Below, one piece after another: positions 17,079 through 25,965 of a stretch of DNA of 64,000 nucleotides (position 1 is the stretch's first letter; every line of letters starts with the position of its first letter). A program made the translations under genes and the position numbers. The stretch lies in assembly GCF_014656545.1 (NCBI RefSeq), contig NZ_BNDS01000001.1:1-64000 (forward strand), given 5' to 3'. This DNA is from Neobacillus kokaensis. Its GTDB lineage: Bacteria; Bacillota; Bacilli; Bacillales; Cytobacillaceae. The notes beneath the pieces were generated by a model, which had not been told where the DNA came from, made no database searches, and saw only the letters and a program-made list of their open reading frames with translations.

Positions 17079-18374
17079 ATGAACAGCAATGAAATATATG
17101 TTAGTCTTGACATCGGTACATCCAGTGTAAAGGTAATCATTGGTGAAATGGTCAATGACTCAGGAAAAGGCTCTTTAAATATAATTGGTGTTGGAAATGT
17201 AAAATCAGAAGGTTTACGAAAAGGATCAATCGTCGATATGGACGACACCGTTCATTCAATTAAACGAGCAATCGAACAGGCGGAAAGAATGGTGGGCTTA
17301 GAGATTAATGAAGTAGTAGTTGGGATTCCCGGCCACAGTATTATGCTCCAGCCATGTCATGGGATTGTTGCTGTTTCTGGACAAAATCGCGAAATAACCA
17401 ACGAAGATGTGACTCGGGTAATTGAAGCAGCATATGCTGGCTCAATCCCCCCGGAAAGAGTGAATATGGGGGTTATCCAAAGGCAATTTATACTGGATGG
17501 AAAGGATGAAATTAACGATCCTCGGGGAATGATTGGTGTTCGTTTAGAGATGGATGGGACACTGGTTACTGGCTCAAATTCCATTCTAGCTAATATCATT
17601 CGTTGTGTTGAGCGGGCTGGTCTTAATTTTTCGGATATTATTCTTCAACCGCTGGCGGCGGGAGATTATGCACTATCAAGGGATGAGAAAAATCTTGGTG
17701 TTGCTCTTATCGATATTGGCGGCGGCTCCACGACAATAGCCGTTTTTGAAGAAGGATATTTAAAAGCTGCAAGTGTAATTCCAGTAGGCGGAGATATGCT
17801 AACAAATGATCTTTCAAAGGTATTGCACACTTCTACTGAGGATGCGGAAAATATTAAGGTAAAATATGGACATGCTTTCTATGATCATGCCTCTGAAGAT
17901 GAGTTTTTCAGTGTTCCGATTATTGGAAGTGATCAGCATCAACAATTTAATCAACTTTATGTCTCGGAAATTATTGAAGCAAGAATGGAAGAAGTTTTTG
18001 AACTAGTTGCTAAAGAATTAAAACGTTTAGGTGTAAACGAACTGCCTGGCGGGTTCGTTTTAACAGGCGGGACTGCAAATATGCAGGGTGTGCTGGAGCT
18101 CGCTCAGGATATGTTTAAAAATCCGGTCCGAATTGCCAGACCAGACTATATCGGTGTAAGAGAACCTCTATATACAACCGCGGTTGGTTTAATTAAATAT
18201 GCATACAAGAATGCTAGATTACCAGGCAGCACTGCTAGTTCACAAGGTGCTGTTTCTGAACCGGCCGAAAAGAAATTACCAAAACAACAACAGCCAAAAG
18301 CTAAAGTAGAAAAACATCCGGAAGAAAAGATGTCATCAAAAGTAAAAAAATTCCTTGGTTACTTTTTCGAATAG
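17079..18374 (+). CDS. ftsA: actin-like division protein FtsA
   Basis: FtsA is an actin-fold ATPase that tethers FtsZ filaments to the membrane and recruits later division proteins. The 431-residue protein has the phosphate-1 motif SLDIGTSSVKV near residue 10, the ALIDIGGGSTTIAV phosphate-2 motif near 208, GGFVLTGGTA near 324, a variable Q/K/P-rich linker after about residue 385, and a C-terminal amphipathic helix SSKVKKFLGYFFE that binds membrane. The ATG follows AAGGAGGTG. It forms an operon with ftsZ 42 bases downstream, driven by promoters at 16967-17008. Confidence 0.97.
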   Translation: MNSNEIYVSLDIGTSSVKVIIGEMVNDSGKGSLNIIGVGNVKSEGLRKGSIVDMDDTVHSIKRAIEQAERMVGLEINEVVVGIPGHSIMLQPCHGIVAVSGQNREITNEDVTRVIEAAYAGSIPPERVNMGVIQRQFILDGKDEINDPRGMIGVRLEMDGTLVTGSNSILANIIRCVERAGLNFSDIILQPLAAGDYALSRDEKNLGVALIDIGGGSTTIAVFEEGYLKAASVIPVGGDMLTNDLSKVLHTSTEDAENIKVKYGHAFYDHASEDEFFSVPIIGSDQHQQFNQLYVSEIIEARMEEVFELVAKELKRLGVNELPGGFVLTGGTANMQGVLELAQDMFKNPVRIARPDYIGVREPLYTTAVGLIKYAYKNARLPGSTASSQGAVSEPAEKKLPKQQQPKAKVEKHPEEKMSSKVKKFLGYFFE

Positions 18375-18416
18375 GGTTAACGAAAAAGGAATATCGACGA
18401 ATTAGGAGGATTTTTC

Positions 18417-19556
18417 ATGTTGGAATTTGATACAAATTTAGATTCTCTTGCAACGATAAAAGTAATCGGAGTAGGCGGCGGCGGTAATAACGCGGTTAAC
18501 CGTATGATTGAGCATGGTGTACAAGGTGTAGAATTTATCGCTGTAAATACTGATGCTCAAGCGTTAAATCTTTCTAAAGCTGAAGTAAGAATGCAAATAG
18601 GCGCAAAGATTACACGCGGTCTAGGCGCAGGTGCAAACCCAGAAGTTGGGAAGAAGGCAGCAGAAGAGAGCAAGGAGCAGCTTGAAGAGGCATTACGCGG
18701 TGCTGATATGGTATTCGTCACTGCTGGTATGGGCGGCGGTACAGGAACAGGGGCTGCACCAGTAATTGCTCAGATAGCTCGAAACCTTGGCGCATTAACT
18801 GTTGGGGTGGTTACACGTCCATTCACATTTGAAGGCAAGAAACGAGCAAATCAAGCTTCCGGCGGCATTGGCGCAATGAAAGAAGCGGTGGACACTTTAA
18901 TTGTGATTCCTAATGACCGTCTCCTTGAAATTGTTGATAAAAGCACACCGATGCTTGAAGCGTTCCGCGAAGCGGACAATGTACTTCGTCAAGGGGTTCA
19001 AGGGATTTCTGATTTAATTGCTGTTCCTGGTTTAATTAATTTAGACTTTGCCGATGTTAAAACAATAATGTCTAATAAAGGGTCTGCGTTAATGGGGATT
19101 GGTATGGCAACTGGTGAAAACCGTGCGGCTGAAGCTGCGAAAAAAGCCATTAGTTCTCCATTGCTTGAAACCTCAATTGACGGAGCACAGGGTGTTTTGA
19201 TGAATATTTCCGGCGGTGCGAATTTAAGTCTATATGAAGTTCAGGAAGCTGCTGATATTGTCGCTTCTGCATCTGATCAGGAAGTAAACATGATCTTCGG
19301 TTCTGTCATCAACGAGCATCTAAAGGATGAAATTATTGTAACGGTAATTGCTACAGGCTTTAATGAAGAAGTTATACAGCCAAAAGCAGCACGCCCAACT
19401 TTTGGACAAGCAAAGCCGCAAGTTACTAGTACTGTAAAGAGGGAACAAAAACGCGAAGAGGTACCACAGGAACCGGTTCGAAATAACAGCAATTCCCTCC
19501 AAGAAGAAACATTGGATATTCCAACCTTCTTACGAAATAGAAATCGTAAAAGATAA
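18417..19556 (+). CDS. ftsZ: cell division GTPase FtsZ
   Basis: FtsZ is the tubulin-like GTPase that forms the cytokinetic ring. The 379-residue protein has the GTP-binding signature GGGTGTG at 106-112, the T7 loop region [11 protein letters not shown], a flexible linker after about residue 320, and the conserved C-terminal peptide [13 protein letters not shown] that binds FtsA and SepF. A strong TAGGAGG precedes the ATG. A long perfect terminator follows, closing the dcw cluster. The sequence is very close to B. subtilis FtsZ. Confidence 0.98.
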   Translation: MLEFDTNLDSLATIKVIGVGGGGNNAVNRMIEHGVQGVEFIAVNTDAQALNLSKAEVRMQIGAKITRGLGAGANPEVGKKAAEESKEQLEEALRGADMVFVTAGMGGGTGTGAAPVIAQIARNLGALTVGVVTRPFTFEGKKRANQASGGIGAMKEAVDTLIVIPNDRLLEIVDKSTPMLEAFREADNVLRQGVQGISDLIAVPGLINLDFADVKTIMSNKGSALMGIGMATGENRAAEAAKKAISSPLLETSIDGAQGVLMNISGGANLSLYEVQEAADIVASASDQEVNMIFGSVINEHLKDEIIVTVIATGFNEEVIQPKAARPTFGQAKPQVTSTVKREQKREEVPQEPVRNNSNSLQEETLDIPTFLRNRNRKR

Positions 19557-19572
19557 ATTTAAAGTAAGCGTA

Positions 19573-19613
19573 AAAAGGCATAATCTCTATGTGAGATTAT
19601 GCCTTTTCTGTTT
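19573..19613 (+). terminator. strong intrinsic terminator after ftsZ
   Basis: Two perfect 15-bp arms (19573-19587 and 19593-19607; left arm AAAAGGCATAATCTC) enclose a 5-base loop, with a T-rich tail after. The A-rich left edge means it may also work on the minus strand. Confidence 0.9.
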
Positions 19614-19677
19614 TTATAATTAATTTGACAAATTCCGTTGGTAATAGTGGAAATTTTCGCTGTTTTGATTACAGAAA

Positions 19678-19711
19678 GTGACACACTTCAAGCATGCAAG
19701 TAGGTTATACT
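19678..19711 (+). promoter_or_regulatory. spoIIG-type promoter with 22-bp spacer
   Basis: GTGACA (19678-19683) and TATACT (19706-19711) are 22 bases apart. The B. subtilis spoIIG promoter has the same abnormal 22-bp spacing and is used by SigA RNA polymerase only with phosphorylated Spo0A. A TTTGACA at 19624-19630 is one mismatch from a reversed 0A box and lies at about -90. Confidence 0.65.
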
Positions 19712-19797
19712 TTTCCATAAACAGAATAGTAGAAATGCGGATGGATAGTAGAAGAATGGGCAGCCCTTGTTGGGAGGTAAATAAAGGGGGAAGCTTA

Positions 19798-20736
19798 GTG
19801 ATTGTTTATTTAGATGTAATCTGGATGCTAAATTTTTTATTTGATAGCCTCCTTCTTTATTTAACAGCTATTTTTCTAAAAAGAAAAATCCGGTTTTGGA
19901 GGTTAGCAGCAGGAGGTTTTACAGGGTCTTTAATTATTTTATTATCTTTTACCCCATTAAATGTCTATTCTAACCATCCCATTGCTAAATTGTTTTGTTC
20001 CTTCATGATGGTATTGGTTACATTTGGGTACAAACGCTTGTCATTTTTTATGAAAGCATTATTTACATTATATGTCTCGACGTTTTTAATTGGCGGAGCA
20101 TTAATTGGTGCCCACTATTTTTCTCAATATGATGCTAAGCTTTCAGAGCAGCTTTTGCTTTCAAGTGTGAAGGGGCTTGGTGATCCAATTAGCTGGATGT
20201 TTGTTCTAATAGGCTTCCCGATCGCCTGGCATTTTTCAAGAAAGAATATCGAGAGCATGGAAATGACAAAAATTCAATATGAACAAATCGTCAAAGTGCA
20301 AGTGGAAATCGAGGATGAAACCTTTACATTTAAGGGGCTTATTGATAGTGGTAATCAGCTATATGACCCATTATCAAGGCTCCCTGTTATGTTTGTTTCA
20401 GTGAGAAATAAACTGGAGATATTTCCGCTTCCAATAAGAAAAATAGCAGTTGAGCCTGAATCCATCTTAATGGGAAGCGATGAGTTACCTGGTGAGTGGC
20501 AAGGCAGATTGAGGATTGTTCCCTACAGTGTGGTTGGACAAGAGCATTCGCTTATAGCGGCCCTTAGACCTGATAATATTTTGATTGAACATAATGGTGA
20601 TCGATATATATGCCCAAAGGGTCTTATATCATTTACAATGCAGCAGCTTTCAAAAGATGATGCATTTGAATGTATTGTTCATCCGAAAATGATGACAGGT
20701 CCAAAATCTCAAGGAGAGAATGAGAAAGTGAGTTAA
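19798..20736 (+). CDS. spoIIGA: pro-SigE processing protease SpoIIGA
   Basis: SpoIIGA is the membrane aspartic protease that cleaves pro-SigE in the mother cell after a forespore signal. The 312-residue protein has five hydrophobic segments in its first 150 residues and a cytoplasmic protease domain with the retroviral-like active site GLIDSGN near residue 183. In-frame codons reach back to 19678, but that region holds the promoter. The GTG at 19798 follows AAAGGGGG and gives the known N-terminus [11 protein letters not shown]. It is followed after 44 bases by its substrate gene sigE. Confidence 0.94.
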   Translation: MIVYLDVIWMLNFLFDSLLLYLTAIFLKRKIRFWRLAAGGFTGSLIILLSFTPLNVYSNHPIAKLFCSFMMVLVTFGYKRLSFFMKALFTLYVSTFLIGGALIGAHYFSQYDAKLSEQLLLSSVKGLGDPISWMFVLIGFPIAWHFSRKNIESMEMTKIQYEQIVKVQVEIEDETFTFKGLIDSGNQLYDPLSRLPVMFVSVRNKLEIFPLPIRKIAVEPESILMGSDELPGEWQGRLRIVPYSVVGQEHSLIAALRPDNILIEHNGDRYICPKGLISFTMQQLSKDDAFECIVHPKMMTGPKSQGENEKVS

Positions 20737-20780
20737 TAATACTATACTCGAGAGTTCATAATTTAGAAGGGGGAGCACAA

Positions 20781-21500
20781 ATGATTAAGTGGAAAATTCG
20801 CTTATCCTACTATTGGTATAAAATTTTAATGAAATTGGGTCTTAAAACAGATGAAGTCTTTTACATAGGTGGAAGCGAAGCATTGCCGCCTCCTTTAAGC
20901 AAAGATGAAGAGGAAGTATTATTAAAAAAGCTGCCAGCTGGTGATAAAGCGGCTAGATCAATTTTAATAGAACGAAATCTTCGTTTAGTCGTGTACATTG
21001 CCCGTAAATTTGAAAATACCGGTATTAATATTGAGGATCTTATCAGTATTGGAACAATTGGATTAATTAAGGCTGTCAATACATTTAATCCAGAAAAGAA
21101 AATCAAACTTGCTACATATGCATCAAGATGTATTGAAAATGAAATTCTGATGTATTTGCGAAGAAATAATAAAATAAGATCAGAGGTTTCCTTTGATGAA
21201 CCATTAAACATTGATTGGGACGGGAATGAATTATTGTTATCCGATGTTTTAGGGACAGACGATGATATTATTACAAAGGATCTTGAGGCAAATGTAGACC
21301 GAAAATTATTATCAAAGGCTTTGCATCAGTTAACTGACCGGGAAAAGCAAATCATGGAACTGCGATTTGGTCTAACCAATGGTGAAGAAAAAACACAAAA
21401 AGATGTTGCTGATATGCTTGGAATTTCCCAATCCTATATATCGAGACTGGAAAAAAGAATCATCAAAAGACTGCGGAAGGAATTTAACAAAATGGTCTAA
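20781..21500 (+). CDS. sigE: mother-cell sigma factor SigE (pro-form)
   Basis: SigE directs early mother-cell transcription in sporulation. The 239-residue product equals the B. subtilis pro-SigE length. It has a hydrophobic, basic pro-sequence (about the first 27-29 residues, up to [11 protein letters not shown]), region 2 with [16 protein letters not shown] and [15 protein letters not shown], and region 4 with a helix-turn-helix near [15 protein letters not shown]. Proteolysis of the pro-sequence is by SpoIIGA, encoded upstream. The ATG follows AGAAGGGGGAG. Confidence 0.97.
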   Translation: MIKWKIRLSYYWYKILMKLGLKTDEVFYIGGSEALPPPLSKDEEEVLLKKLPAGDKAARSILIERNLRLVVYIARKFENTGINIEDLISIGTIGLIKAVNTFNPEKKIKLATYASRCIENEILMYLRRNNKIRSEVSFDEPLNIDWDGNELLLSDVLGTDDDIITKDLEANVDRKLLSKALHQLTDREKQIMELRFGLTNGEEKTQKDVADMLGISQSYISRLEKRIIKRLRKEFNKMV

Positions 21501-21565
21501 AAAAGAAAAAATTTTCCTCTGCTAAAAACCTTTAGAATTCACGATTTAAGAGCAATTTCTGATGA

Positions 21566-21606
21566 ATATGCACCTGTTCATACGAATGGACAGGTGCATA
21601 TTTTTT
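21566..21606 (+). terminator. terminator after sigE
   Basis: Arms of 16 bases (21566-21581 and 21586-21601) pair with one G-T wobble around a 4-base loop, followed by six T. The right arm also contains the -35 of the sigG promoter. Confidence 0.9.
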
Positions 21607-21624
21607 ATTCCTACGGAGATACTG
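21596..21624 (+). promoter_or_regulatory. SigF-type promoter of sigG
   Basis: GCATA at 21596-21600 (consensus GYWTA), a 14-base spacer, and GGAGATACTG at 21615-21624 fit the forespore SigF consensus GGnnAnAMTR at every fixed position. In B. subtilis SigF transcribes sigG. The -35 lies inside the 3' arm of the sigE terminator and the T tract forms part of the spacer. Confidence 0.75.
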
Positions 21625-21639
21625 TTTTTTGTACAGCAG

Positions 21640-21653
21640 CTCCTGTAAGGAGG
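21640..21653 (+). promoter_or_regulatory. hairpin masking the sigG ribosome binding site
   Basis: CTCCT (21640-21644) pairs with AGGAG (21648-21652) across a GTA loop, so the ribosome binding site AAGGAGG is inside the hairpin. With a TTG start 9 bases later, this should keep SigG translation low. I recall a comparable translation-limiting leader hairpin reported for B. subtilis sigG. Confidence 0.6.
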
Positions 21654-21661
21654 GAACAGAA

Positions 21662-22441
21662 TTGACTCGAAATAAAGTTGAAATTTGCGGTGTAGACACA
21701 TCAAAACTTCCAGTTTTAAAAAACGAAGAAATGAGAATACTCTTCAAGCAAATGCAAGAGGGCGATTTTACTGCTCGCGAAAAGCTTGTCAACGGCAACT
21801 TACGCCTTGTATTAAGCGTGATTCAGAGGTTTAATAACCGAGGCGAATATGTTGATGATCTATTTCAGGTTGGCTGTATCGGACTGATGAAATCAATTGA
21901 TAATTTTGATTTAGGTCAGAATGTAAAGTTTTCGACTTATGCCGTACCAATGATAATTGGTGAAATACGGCGCTACTTACGTGATAATAATCCGATCCGC
22001 GTTTCCCGCAGCCTGCGGGATATTGCCTACAAGGCCCTTCAGGTAAGGGAACGATTAATGAGTGAAACATCAAGGGAACCAACAGCAGAGGAAATAGCCA
22101 AGGTTTTAGAGGTGCCGCATGAAGAAATTGTCTTTGCCTTAGATGCGATTCAAGATCCCGTGTCTCTTTTTGAGCCGATTTACAATGATGGCGGCGATCC
22201 TATTTATGTTATGGATCAATTAAGTGATGAGAGAAATAAAGATATTAATTGGATTGAGGAAATCGCATTAAAAGAAGGTATGCGAAGATTAAATGAGCGA
22301 GAAAAATTAATTTTGCGGAAAAGGTTCTTTCAAGGTAAAACACAAATGGAAGTGGCTGATGAAATTGGCATTTCTCAGGCACAGGTTTCCCGCTTAGAAA
22401 AAGCGGCAATTAGACAAATGAATAAAAACATTCAAAGCTAA
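21662..22441 (+). CDS. sigG: late forespore sigma factor SigG
   Basis: SigG drives late forespore transcription, including small acid-soluble spore proteins and germination genes. The 259-residue protein has the family N-terminus with NKVEICGVDTSKLPVL, region 2 with NGNLRLVLSVIQRFNNRGEYVDDLFQ (in parts), region 3 (SRSLRDIAYKALQ) and a region 4 helix-turn-helix (GISQAQVSRLEK). The start is TTG at 21662, matching the conserved start; the upstream in-frame GTG-like codons lie in the regulatory hairpin. It directly follows sigE. B. subtilis has ylmA and ylmB after sigG, which are absent here. Confidence 0.97.
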   Translation: MTRNKVEICGVDTSKLPVLKNEEMRILFKQMQEGDFTAREKLVNGNLRLVLSVIQRFNNRGEYVDDLFQVGCIGLMKSIDNFDLGQNVKFSTYAVPMIIGEIRRYLRDNNPIRVSRSLRDIAYKALQVRERLMSETSREPTAEEIAKVLEVPHEEIVFALDAIQDPVSLFEPIYNDGGDPIYVMDQLSDERNKDINWIEEIALKEGMRRLNEREKLILRKRFFQGKTQMEVADEIGISQAQVSRLEKAAIRQMNKNIQS

Positions 22442-22465
22442 AGCTGCCATTTGGGCAGCTTTTTT
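22440..22465 (+). terminator. intrinsic terminator after sigG
   Basis: AAAGCTGCC and GGCAGCTTT form a 9-bp stem with a 5-base loop and a T tail. The left arm begins in the sigG stop codon. Confidence 0.85.
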
Positions 22466-22529
22466 CATTGATATAATCTTAAATTCAAACATATATTTAG
22501 TTATAGTATGGGAAGCGGGAGTGATGAGA

Positions 22530-22793
22530 GTGGTGAAAATTTCGGATTTTCAAATAAAGGATGTCGTAAATGTATCAGATGGCAAGCGGCTTGGTAATAT
22601 TGGCGATATTGAAATAAACCTATCAACGGGGAAAATTGAAGCTGTTGTGATTTCCGGGAACGGAAGAGTTCTCGGTTTTTTCGGAAAAGAAGAAGAAATC
22701 GTCATCCCATGGAAAAATATCATTAAAATTGGCCAAGATGTGATTTTGGTAAGATATAAAGGATTTGAAGAAAAATTATCTGATGAGGGATAG
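22530..22793 (+). CDS. ylmC: PRC-barrel protein YlmC/YmxH
   Basis: The small protein (87 residues from this start) has a PRC-barrel fold: the VVNVSDGKRLGNIGDIEINLSTG segment and the FFGKEEEIVIPW strand-turn are characteristic of the YlmC/YmxH sporulation-associated family. The exact function is not known. Several in-frame starts exist (GTG 22521, ATG 22524, GTG 22530, GTG 22533); GTG 22530 lies about 8 bases after GCGGGAG and gives MVKISDFQ. It lies between two terminator or promoter elements, so it may be a single-gene unit. Confidence 0.8.
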   Translation: MVKISDFQIKDVVNVSDGKRLGNIGDIEINLSTGKIEAVVISGNGRVLGFFGKEEEIVIPWKNIIKIGQDVILVRYKGFEEKLSDEG

Positions 22794-22814
22794 TATGCAC
22801 GATTTTTCTTTTCA

Positions 22815-22823
22815 TGGTAAACT
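22815..22823 (+). promoter_or_regulatory. candidate extended -10 ahead of pgeF
   Basis: TGGTAAACT reads as an extended -10 (TGn plus TAAACT, 5 of 6 matches). No clear -35 is seen. It would start the pgeF-ylmE-sepF-ylmG-ylmH transcript. Confidence 0.35.
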
Positions 22824-22850
22824 ATAGAAAAAACAAAAGAGGTATATGTA

Positions 22851-23678
22851 ATGGAACCCTTTGTTAGGAAAGATGAATCCTATTTGACAATCGAAAGCTG
22901 GATGAAGCAATTTCCTGGGCTTGTTGCCGGAATTACAACCAAAATCGGCGGTGTAAGCAAAGGGGATTTTGAAACGCTTAATCTAGGATTTCATGTTGAT
23001 GATGAAGTTAACCATGTATATTTAAATAGAGAAAAAGTCGCGGACCTGCTTAATTTTCCATTGGATCAATGGGTTGGTGCTGAGCAAATTCATGATATTG
23101 GCTTGAAAAGAGTAGAAAAAAAGGATTGTGGGAAAGGTTCAGTTTCCTATGAACAATCCTTTAAAGGTACGGATGGTTTTTATACAAATGAAGAGGGGAT
23201 TTTGTTAACACTTGTTTTCGCAGACTGTGTGCCGCTTTTTTTTATTGCTCCGAATGCCAAGATGATAGGGGCGGCACATGCCGGCTGGAAAGGAACAGTG
23301 TCCCAAATCTCCAAGAAGATGGTTGCCGCATTTGGAACTGATGGTATCAATCCAAAAGATATTCATGTAGTCATTGGTCCCTCTATTTGCGAAAAATGTT
23401 ATATTGTAGATAATCGTGTCGTCAAATTAGTAGAAAATATACTAGAAGATGTCGATAGAAAGCCATATAATTTAATTAGTGACGGCCAATTTTCATTAGA
23501 CTTGCGGCAGTTAAACCGGCTTATTCTTCTAAAAGCGGGTATCCCGGACGAGCAAATTTCAATGTCCAATCTATGTACTAGCTGCGACCAGGAGTTGTTT
23601 TTTTCCCATCGCCGTGATCAAGGCAAAACAGGAAGAATGCTAAGTTTTATTGGTTGGAAGGAGATATCAAATCATTGA
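22851..23678 (+). CDS. pgeF: multicopper-oxidase-fold protein PgeF/YlmD
   Basis: The 275-residue protein belongs to the YfiH/LACC1 family (DUF152). Members are zinc enzymes acting on purine nucleosides, and in Escherichia coli PgeF edits misincorporated residues in peptidoglycan precursors. The conserved active-site parts are visible: AEQIHDI near residue 80, [19 protein letters not shown] and AAHAGWKGT (about 139-148), plus [16 protein letters not shown] at the end. Its position beside wall and division genes fits either role. The stop overlaps the ylmE start by 1 base. Confidence 0.88.
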   Translation: MEPFVRKDESYLTIESWMKQFPGLVAGITTKIGGVSKGDFETLNLGFHVDDEVNHVYLNREKVADLLNFPLDQWVGAEQIHDIGLKRVEKKDCGKGSVSYEQSFKGTDGFYTNEEGILLTLVFADCVPLFFIAPNAKMIGAAHAGWKGTVSQISKKMVAAFGTDGINPKDIHVVIGPSICEKCYIVDNRVVKLVENILEDVDRKPYNLISDGQFSLDLRQLNRLILLKAGIPDEQISMSNLCTSCDQELFFSHRRDQGKTGRMLSFIGWKEISNH

Positions 23679-24355
23679 TGAAAGTAGCAGCAAAACTTGA
23701 AGATATTAAAGAGCAAATTAATCAAGCATGTGGGAAGGCAAATCGAGAACCTAATGAGGTAAGATTAATTGCCGTGACGAAATATGTAAGTATAGAAAGA
23801 GCTAATGAGGCACTAGAGGCCGGGATAACAGATTTAGGTGAAAATCGGGATGAGGGACTTTTAAATAAGTGGGAGGTTCTCGGGGACAAGCCTGTCTGGC
23901 ATTATATTGGTACCCTTCAGACGCGAAAGGTAAAGAAGATCATTGATAAGGTGGAGTATATTCATTCATTAGATCGGCTTTCCTTGGCAGAGGAAATTAA
24001 TAAAAGAGCTAACCGAAAAATAAAATGTCTTGTTCAGGTAAATGTATCCGCAGAAGAATCTAAGCATGGATTACCGCCTGAAGAAGTGATTCCATTTATT
24101 CAATCACTCCGTACATTTAAGAATATATGTGTTGAAGGGTTAATGACAATGGCACCATTTATAAATGATGAACTTGTTCTAAGGGAGTGTTTCCGTAAGC
24201 TTCGGAAGCTTCGTGAGCAAGTTCAAGCGCTAAATCTGGATTTTGCTCCATGTACAGAACTTTCGATGGGAATGTCCAACGATTTTGCAATCGCAATAGA
24301 AGAGGGTGCCACAATGGTCAGAATTGGTACAGCACTTGTAGGTGAAGATGAGTAG
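23678..24355 (+). CDS. ylmE: PLP-binding homeostasis protein YlmE (YggS family)
   Basis: The protein (225 residues) has the alanine racemase-like N-domain fold of the YggS/PROSC family, which binds pyridoxal phosphate and keeps its level balanced. The PLP lysine lies in IAVTKYVS (about residue 33), followed by [12 protein letters not shown], the [11 protein letters not shown] segment, [12 protein letters not shown] and the C-terminal [27 protein letters not shown] 23678 overlaps the pgeF stop; a TTG at 23675 is an alternative, and AAGGAG lies at 23658-23663. It is the usual neighbour upstream of sepF. Confidence 0.9.
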   Translation: MKVAAKLEDIKEQINQACGKANREPNEVRLIAVTKYVSIERANEALEAGITDLGENRDEGLLNKWEVLGDKPVWHYIGTLQTRKVKKIIDKVEYIHSLDRLSLAEEINKRANRKIKCLVQVNVSAEESKHGLPPEEVIPFIQSLRTFKNICVEGLMTMAPFINDELVLRECFRKLRKLREQVQALNLDFAPCTELSMGMSNDFAIAIEEGATMVRIGTALVGEDE

Positions 24356-24366
24356 GGGTGAAAAGG

Positions 24367-24816
24367 ATGACGATTAAATCAAAATTAAAAACATTTTTCT
24401 TTTTAGAAGATCAATATGATGACAGTAAAGATTTGGAAGAAAGTGTCGAAGTAAAAAAGCAGCCGATACAATCTGTTAGGGCTCAAAATGTTGTTAGCCT
24501 CCAAAGTGTACAAAAATCTACAACTGTGCAAAAAGCTTCAAAAGTTATTCTCGTAGAACCAGGGACCTATGCAGAAGCAACAGATATTGCTGATCACTTA
24601 AAGAACCGCCGGGCAGTGGTGGTTAATTTACAGCGCATTGACCATGAACAAGGGCGGCAAATTATCGACTTTTTAAGCGGTGTCGTGTATACGCTTGGCG
24701 GGGACATGCAAAAGATTGGTATGAGCATTTTTTTATGTACACCAGATAATGTTGAGGTGTCTGGAAATATTTCTGATTTATTTCCAGAACAAGATATCCA
24801 TAAAGTGAGGTGGTAG
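24367..24816 (+). CDS. sepF: cell division protein SepF
   Basis: SepF forms rings that bundle FtsZ filaments and anchors them to the membrane. The 149-residue protein has an N-terminal amphipathic helix ([11 protein letters not shown]), a variable linker (about 20-65) and a C-terminal SepF domain beginning [23 protein letters not shown] 24358 is in frame, but ATG 24367 has AGGGGTG at a good distance and yields the standard start MTIKSKLK. It overlaps no neighbour, and ylmG begins 6 bases after its stop. Confidence 0.94.
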   Translation: MTIKSKLKTFFFLEDQYDDSKDLEESVEVKKQPIQSVRAQNVVSLQSVQKSTTVQKASKVILVEPGTYAEATDIADHLKNRRAVVVNLQRIDHEQGRQIIDFLSGVVYTLGGDMQKIGMSIFLCTPDNVEVSGNISDLFPEQDIHKVRW

Positions 24817-24822
24817 TACAAA

Positions 24823-25086
24823 ATGTATTTCGTTATTAGTTTATTACAGCAGATCATTCAAATTTATTCATGGGCATTGATTATTTATATCCTCATGTCA
24901 TGGTTTCCTAATGCTCGTGAGACGTCAATCGGCAGGTTTTTAGCAAGAATTTGCGAGCCGTATTTGGAACCATTTAGAAAGATTATTCCGTCCATCGGGA
25001 TGATTGACATTTCACCAATCGTAGCGTTCCTGGTATTAAATTTTGCTCAAAGAGGCTTATACAGCGTCTATCACATGCTTGGTTAA
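24823..25086 (+). CDS. ylmG: YggT-family membrane protein YlmG
   Basis: The 87-residue protein has two transmembrane helices (about 3-26 and 61-85) with a conserved loop containing SWFPNARET and [23 protein letters not shown] (in parts), diagnostic of the YggT family. Its role is not well defined; in bacteria and plastids relatives affect nucleoid or division-site organisation. GAGGTGG lies upstream. It belongs to the pgeF-ylmH run. Confidence 0.9.
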   Translation: MYFVISLLQQIIQIYSWALIIYILMSWFPNARETSIGRFLARICEPYLEPFRKIIPSIGMIDISPIVAFLVLNFAQRGLYSVYHMLG

Positions 25087-25112
25087 TAAATTCATTTAGG
25101 TTGTGTGTCAAT

Positions 25113-25886
25113 ATGAACATCTATCAACATTTTCGGCCAGAGGAAAGAGAGTATATTGATCAGGTATTGGACTGGAAGGAAAATGTCGAACTGCATTATA
25201 CCTCAAGGTTAACTGATTTTCTTGATCCCCGGGAGCAGCATATTTTAAAAACGATTGTTGGTGAAAATGGAGATATTAAATATTCCTTGTTTGGCGGCAC
25301 CAATGACGGTGAAAGAAAAAGGGCATTTTTATATCCAGATTACTTAACACCAAACGAAGATGATTTTCAAATATCTTTATTTGAAATCCATTACCCAAAA
25401 AAATTTGTTACAATAGAACATCGGCAGGTTTTAGGGACGCTCATGTCACTTGGGGTAAAACGCGGAAAATTTGGCGATATTCTCATAAACGACGATCAAA
25501 TACAATTTTTTACCGCTCAAGAAATTAGTGATTATATTAAAAACAATATTGAGGCAATTGGCCGTGCGGGTATTAAGCTTGTTGAGAAGCCGCTCAATTA
25601 TGCCTTGGCACCAAAGGAACTATGGGGAGAAATGGATGTAACAGTATCTTCTTTGCGTTTGGATACTGTTATATCCAGTGTTTTTCATGTTTCACGGCAG
25701 AAATCACTCACGTTTATTCAACAGGGGGCTGTAAAAGTCAATTGGACTGCGATTGAAAATCCTTCGTTCCATTGTGATGAAGGGGACTTAATTTCCGTTC
25801 GCGGCCATGGAAGAATGAAAATACTTCAGATTGAAGGAAAAACCAAAAAAGAAAAATGGCGAATCGTTGTTGGAAGGCAAAAATAA
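25113..25886 (+). CDS. ylmH: S4-domain RNA-binding protein YlmH
   Basis: The 257-residue protein has an N-terminal domain (HFRPEEREYIDQVLDW) and a C-terminal S4 RNA-binding domain (about 181-241, with LRLDTVISSVFHVSR and GAVKVNW). In B. subtilis recent work places YlmH in ribosome-associated quality control of stalled 50S subunits; RqcH, another such factor, is also encoded in this window (43387-45102). ATG 25113 is preferred over TTG 25101 because it gives the family start MNIYQHF and length. Confidence 0.9.
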   Translation: MNIYQHFRPEEREYIDQVLDWKENVELHYTSRLTDFLDPREQHILKTIVGENGDIKYSLFGGTNDGERKRAFLYPDYLTPNEDDFQISLFEIHYPKKFVTIEHRQVLGTLMSLGVKRGKFGDILINDDQIQFFTAQEISDYIKNNIEAIGRAGIKLVEKPLNYALAPKELWGEMDVTVSSLRLDTVISSVFHVSRQKSLTFIQQGAVKVNWTAIENPSFHCDEGDLISVRGHGRMKILQIEGKTKKEKWRIVVGRQK

Positions 25887-25898
25887 ATTCGAATTTTT

Positions 25899-25927
25899 TT
25901 GAAGGATTTTCGAAAACCTTGTCGAAT
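25899..25927 (+). promoter_or_regulatory. candidate divIVA promoter with 0A-box-like site
   Basis: TTGAAG (25899-25904) and TCGAAT (25922-25927) are 17 bases apart. TGTCGAA at 25920-25926, a perfect Spo0A-box heptamer, overlaps the -10. The heptamer is short enough to occur by chance. Confidence 0.35.
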
Positions 25928-25965
25928 ATTACCTAATACATATAGAGATTGTTGGAGGTGGCATC

